Below, piece by piece: positions 6,158 through 6,747 of a stretch of DNA of 6,747 nucleotides (position 1 is the stretch's first letter; every line of letters starts with the position of its first letter). Location: assembly GCA_028291445.1 (NCBI GenBank), contig JAQGIA010000571.1, positions 1 through 6,747 of the forward strand, written 5' to 3'. This DNA is from Belnapia sp. (GTDB taxonomy: Bacteria > Pseudomonadota > Alphaproteobacteria > Acetobacterales > Acetobacteraceae). Both the position numbers and the translations under genes were made by a program. The notes under the pieces were generated by a model. The model ran no database searches, was not told where the DNA came from, and saw only the letters and a program-made list of their open reading frames with translations.

Positions 6158-6747
6158 ATGAACACCACAACCCGGCGGGAGCTGGGCCGTCTCGCCATCG
6201 CCGCCGCCATCGGTGGTGCCGGCGCCAGCTTCCCGGCCTTCGGGCAGGGTTCGGGCCAAGGGGGCGCCAACCCGATCCGCATCGGCTATTCGATGTCGCT
6301 CTCGGGCGGCCTCGCCGGCAATGGCCGCGCGACGCAACTGGCCCACCAGATCTGGGTCGCCGAGGTGAATGCCCGCGGCGGCATCCTCGGCCGTCCGGTG
6401 CAGATCGTCTTCTACGACGACCAGACCAATGGCGGGCAGGTGCCGGGCATCTATACGAAGCTGCTCGACGTGGACAAGGTGGACATCGTCACCTCCCCCT
6501 ATGCCACCGCGATGATCGCCCCGGCCATGCCGGTGGTGATGCAGCGGAACATGACCTTCCTGACCATCTTCGGCGCCGGGGTGAACACCGCCTTCAAGTA
6601 CAACCGCCACTTCAACATGAACGTGGTCGGCGACAACATGAAGGAGACCTATGCCCGCGGCTTCCTCGACATCGCCGCCAAGCTGCCCTCGCCGCCGCGC
6701 AGCATCGCCATCCTCGCGGTCGACAACGACTTCGCCCAGCGCGCCGC
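6158..6747 (+). CDS. Liv-type ABC transporter substrate-binding protein, N-terminal part, Tat leader
   Basis: The first 196 codons of a periplasmic binding protein (Periplasmic_binding_6/LivK-like), cut by the window end. Residues 1-31 form an export leader: Arg6-Arg7 in TRRELGR followed by a hydrophobic Ala/Gly/Ile stretch (12-23), consistent with a twin-arginine signal. Cleavage is possibly near AFG-Q at 29/30. The mature part opens with the family's first strand, IRIGYSMSLSGGLAGNG at 40-56, where ligand contacts begin. Next come VNARGGILGRPVQIVFYDDQ at about 70-89, IVTSPYATAMIAPAMPV at 110-126 and AILAVDNDF at 184-192. The start follows GGAGGA at eight bases. It belongs to the same broad family as the fragment at the left edge. 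Placed directly after the dioxygenase, it is likely the receptor for uptake of the compound the cluster degrades, as in aromatic-acid importers of this class. The ligand is inferred from context only. Confidence 0.88.
   Translation, partial: MNTTTRRELGRLAIAAAIGGAGASFPAFGQGSGQGGANPIRIGYSMSLSGGLAGNGRATQLAHQIWVAEVNARGGILGRPVQIVFYDDQTNGGQVPGIYTKLLDVDKVDIVTSPYATAMIAPAMPVVMQRNMTFLTIFGAGVNTAFKYNRHFNMNVVGDNMKETYARGFLDIAAKLPSPPRSIAILAVDNDFAQRA

Noticed and set aside
4411..6282. Long minus-strand open frame (623 codons) antisense to the dehydrogenase and dioxygenase genes
   Set aside because: Low-complexity Arg/Pro/Ala/Gly-rich product, no recognisable motif, and it opposes two genes with full catalytic motifs. 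It is a shadow of high GC.

Overview
The window is very GC-rich, with strong G/C preference at third codon positions and long antisense shadow ORFs. It carries Liv-type (branched-chain amino acid/aromatic acid) periplasmic binding proteins beside catabolic enzymes. This fits an alphaproteobacterium, and the style recalls Acetobacteraceae such as Roseomonas relatives. That placement is inference from composition and gene content; no rRNA or other marker is present.

All supported genes lie on the + strand. From left to right: (1) the C-terminal 109 codons of an ABC-transporter substrate-binding protein; (2) glpD, a full-length FAD-dependent glycerol-3-phosphate dehydrogenase whose N-terminus is reached only from a CTG start near 401; (3) a ~180 bp non-coding gap holding an elaborate set of overlapping inverted repeats (about 1946-2088); (4) an FAD aromatic monooxygenase resembling 2,6-dihydroxypyridine 3-monooxygenase; (5) a COG3618-type amidohydrolase/lactonase; (6) an NAD(P)-dependent beta-hydroxyacid dehydrogenase whose GTG start overlaps the amidohydrolase stop; (7) an intradiol dioxygenase resembling hydroxyquinol 1,2-dioxygenase with all four iron ligands; (8) the N-terminal part of a second Liv-type substrate-binding protein with a twin-arginine leader, running off the right edge.

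Genes 4-8 read as one catabolic operon: uptake of a small aromatic or N-heteroaromatic acid, ring hydroxylation, ring opening between vicinal hydroxyls, then hydrolysis and NAD(P)-linked redox steps. The substrate cannot be read from the sequence. No maleylacetate reductase or regulator lies within the window. glpD looks like a separate unit of glycerol metabolism that happens to be upstream.

The most unusual signal is the inverted-repeat block between glpD and the monooxygenase. Its left arm can pair either with a nearby arm or with a distal arm that includes the monooxygenase Shine-Dalgarno. It may be a cis-regulatory RNA, a small non-autonomous repeat element, or both.
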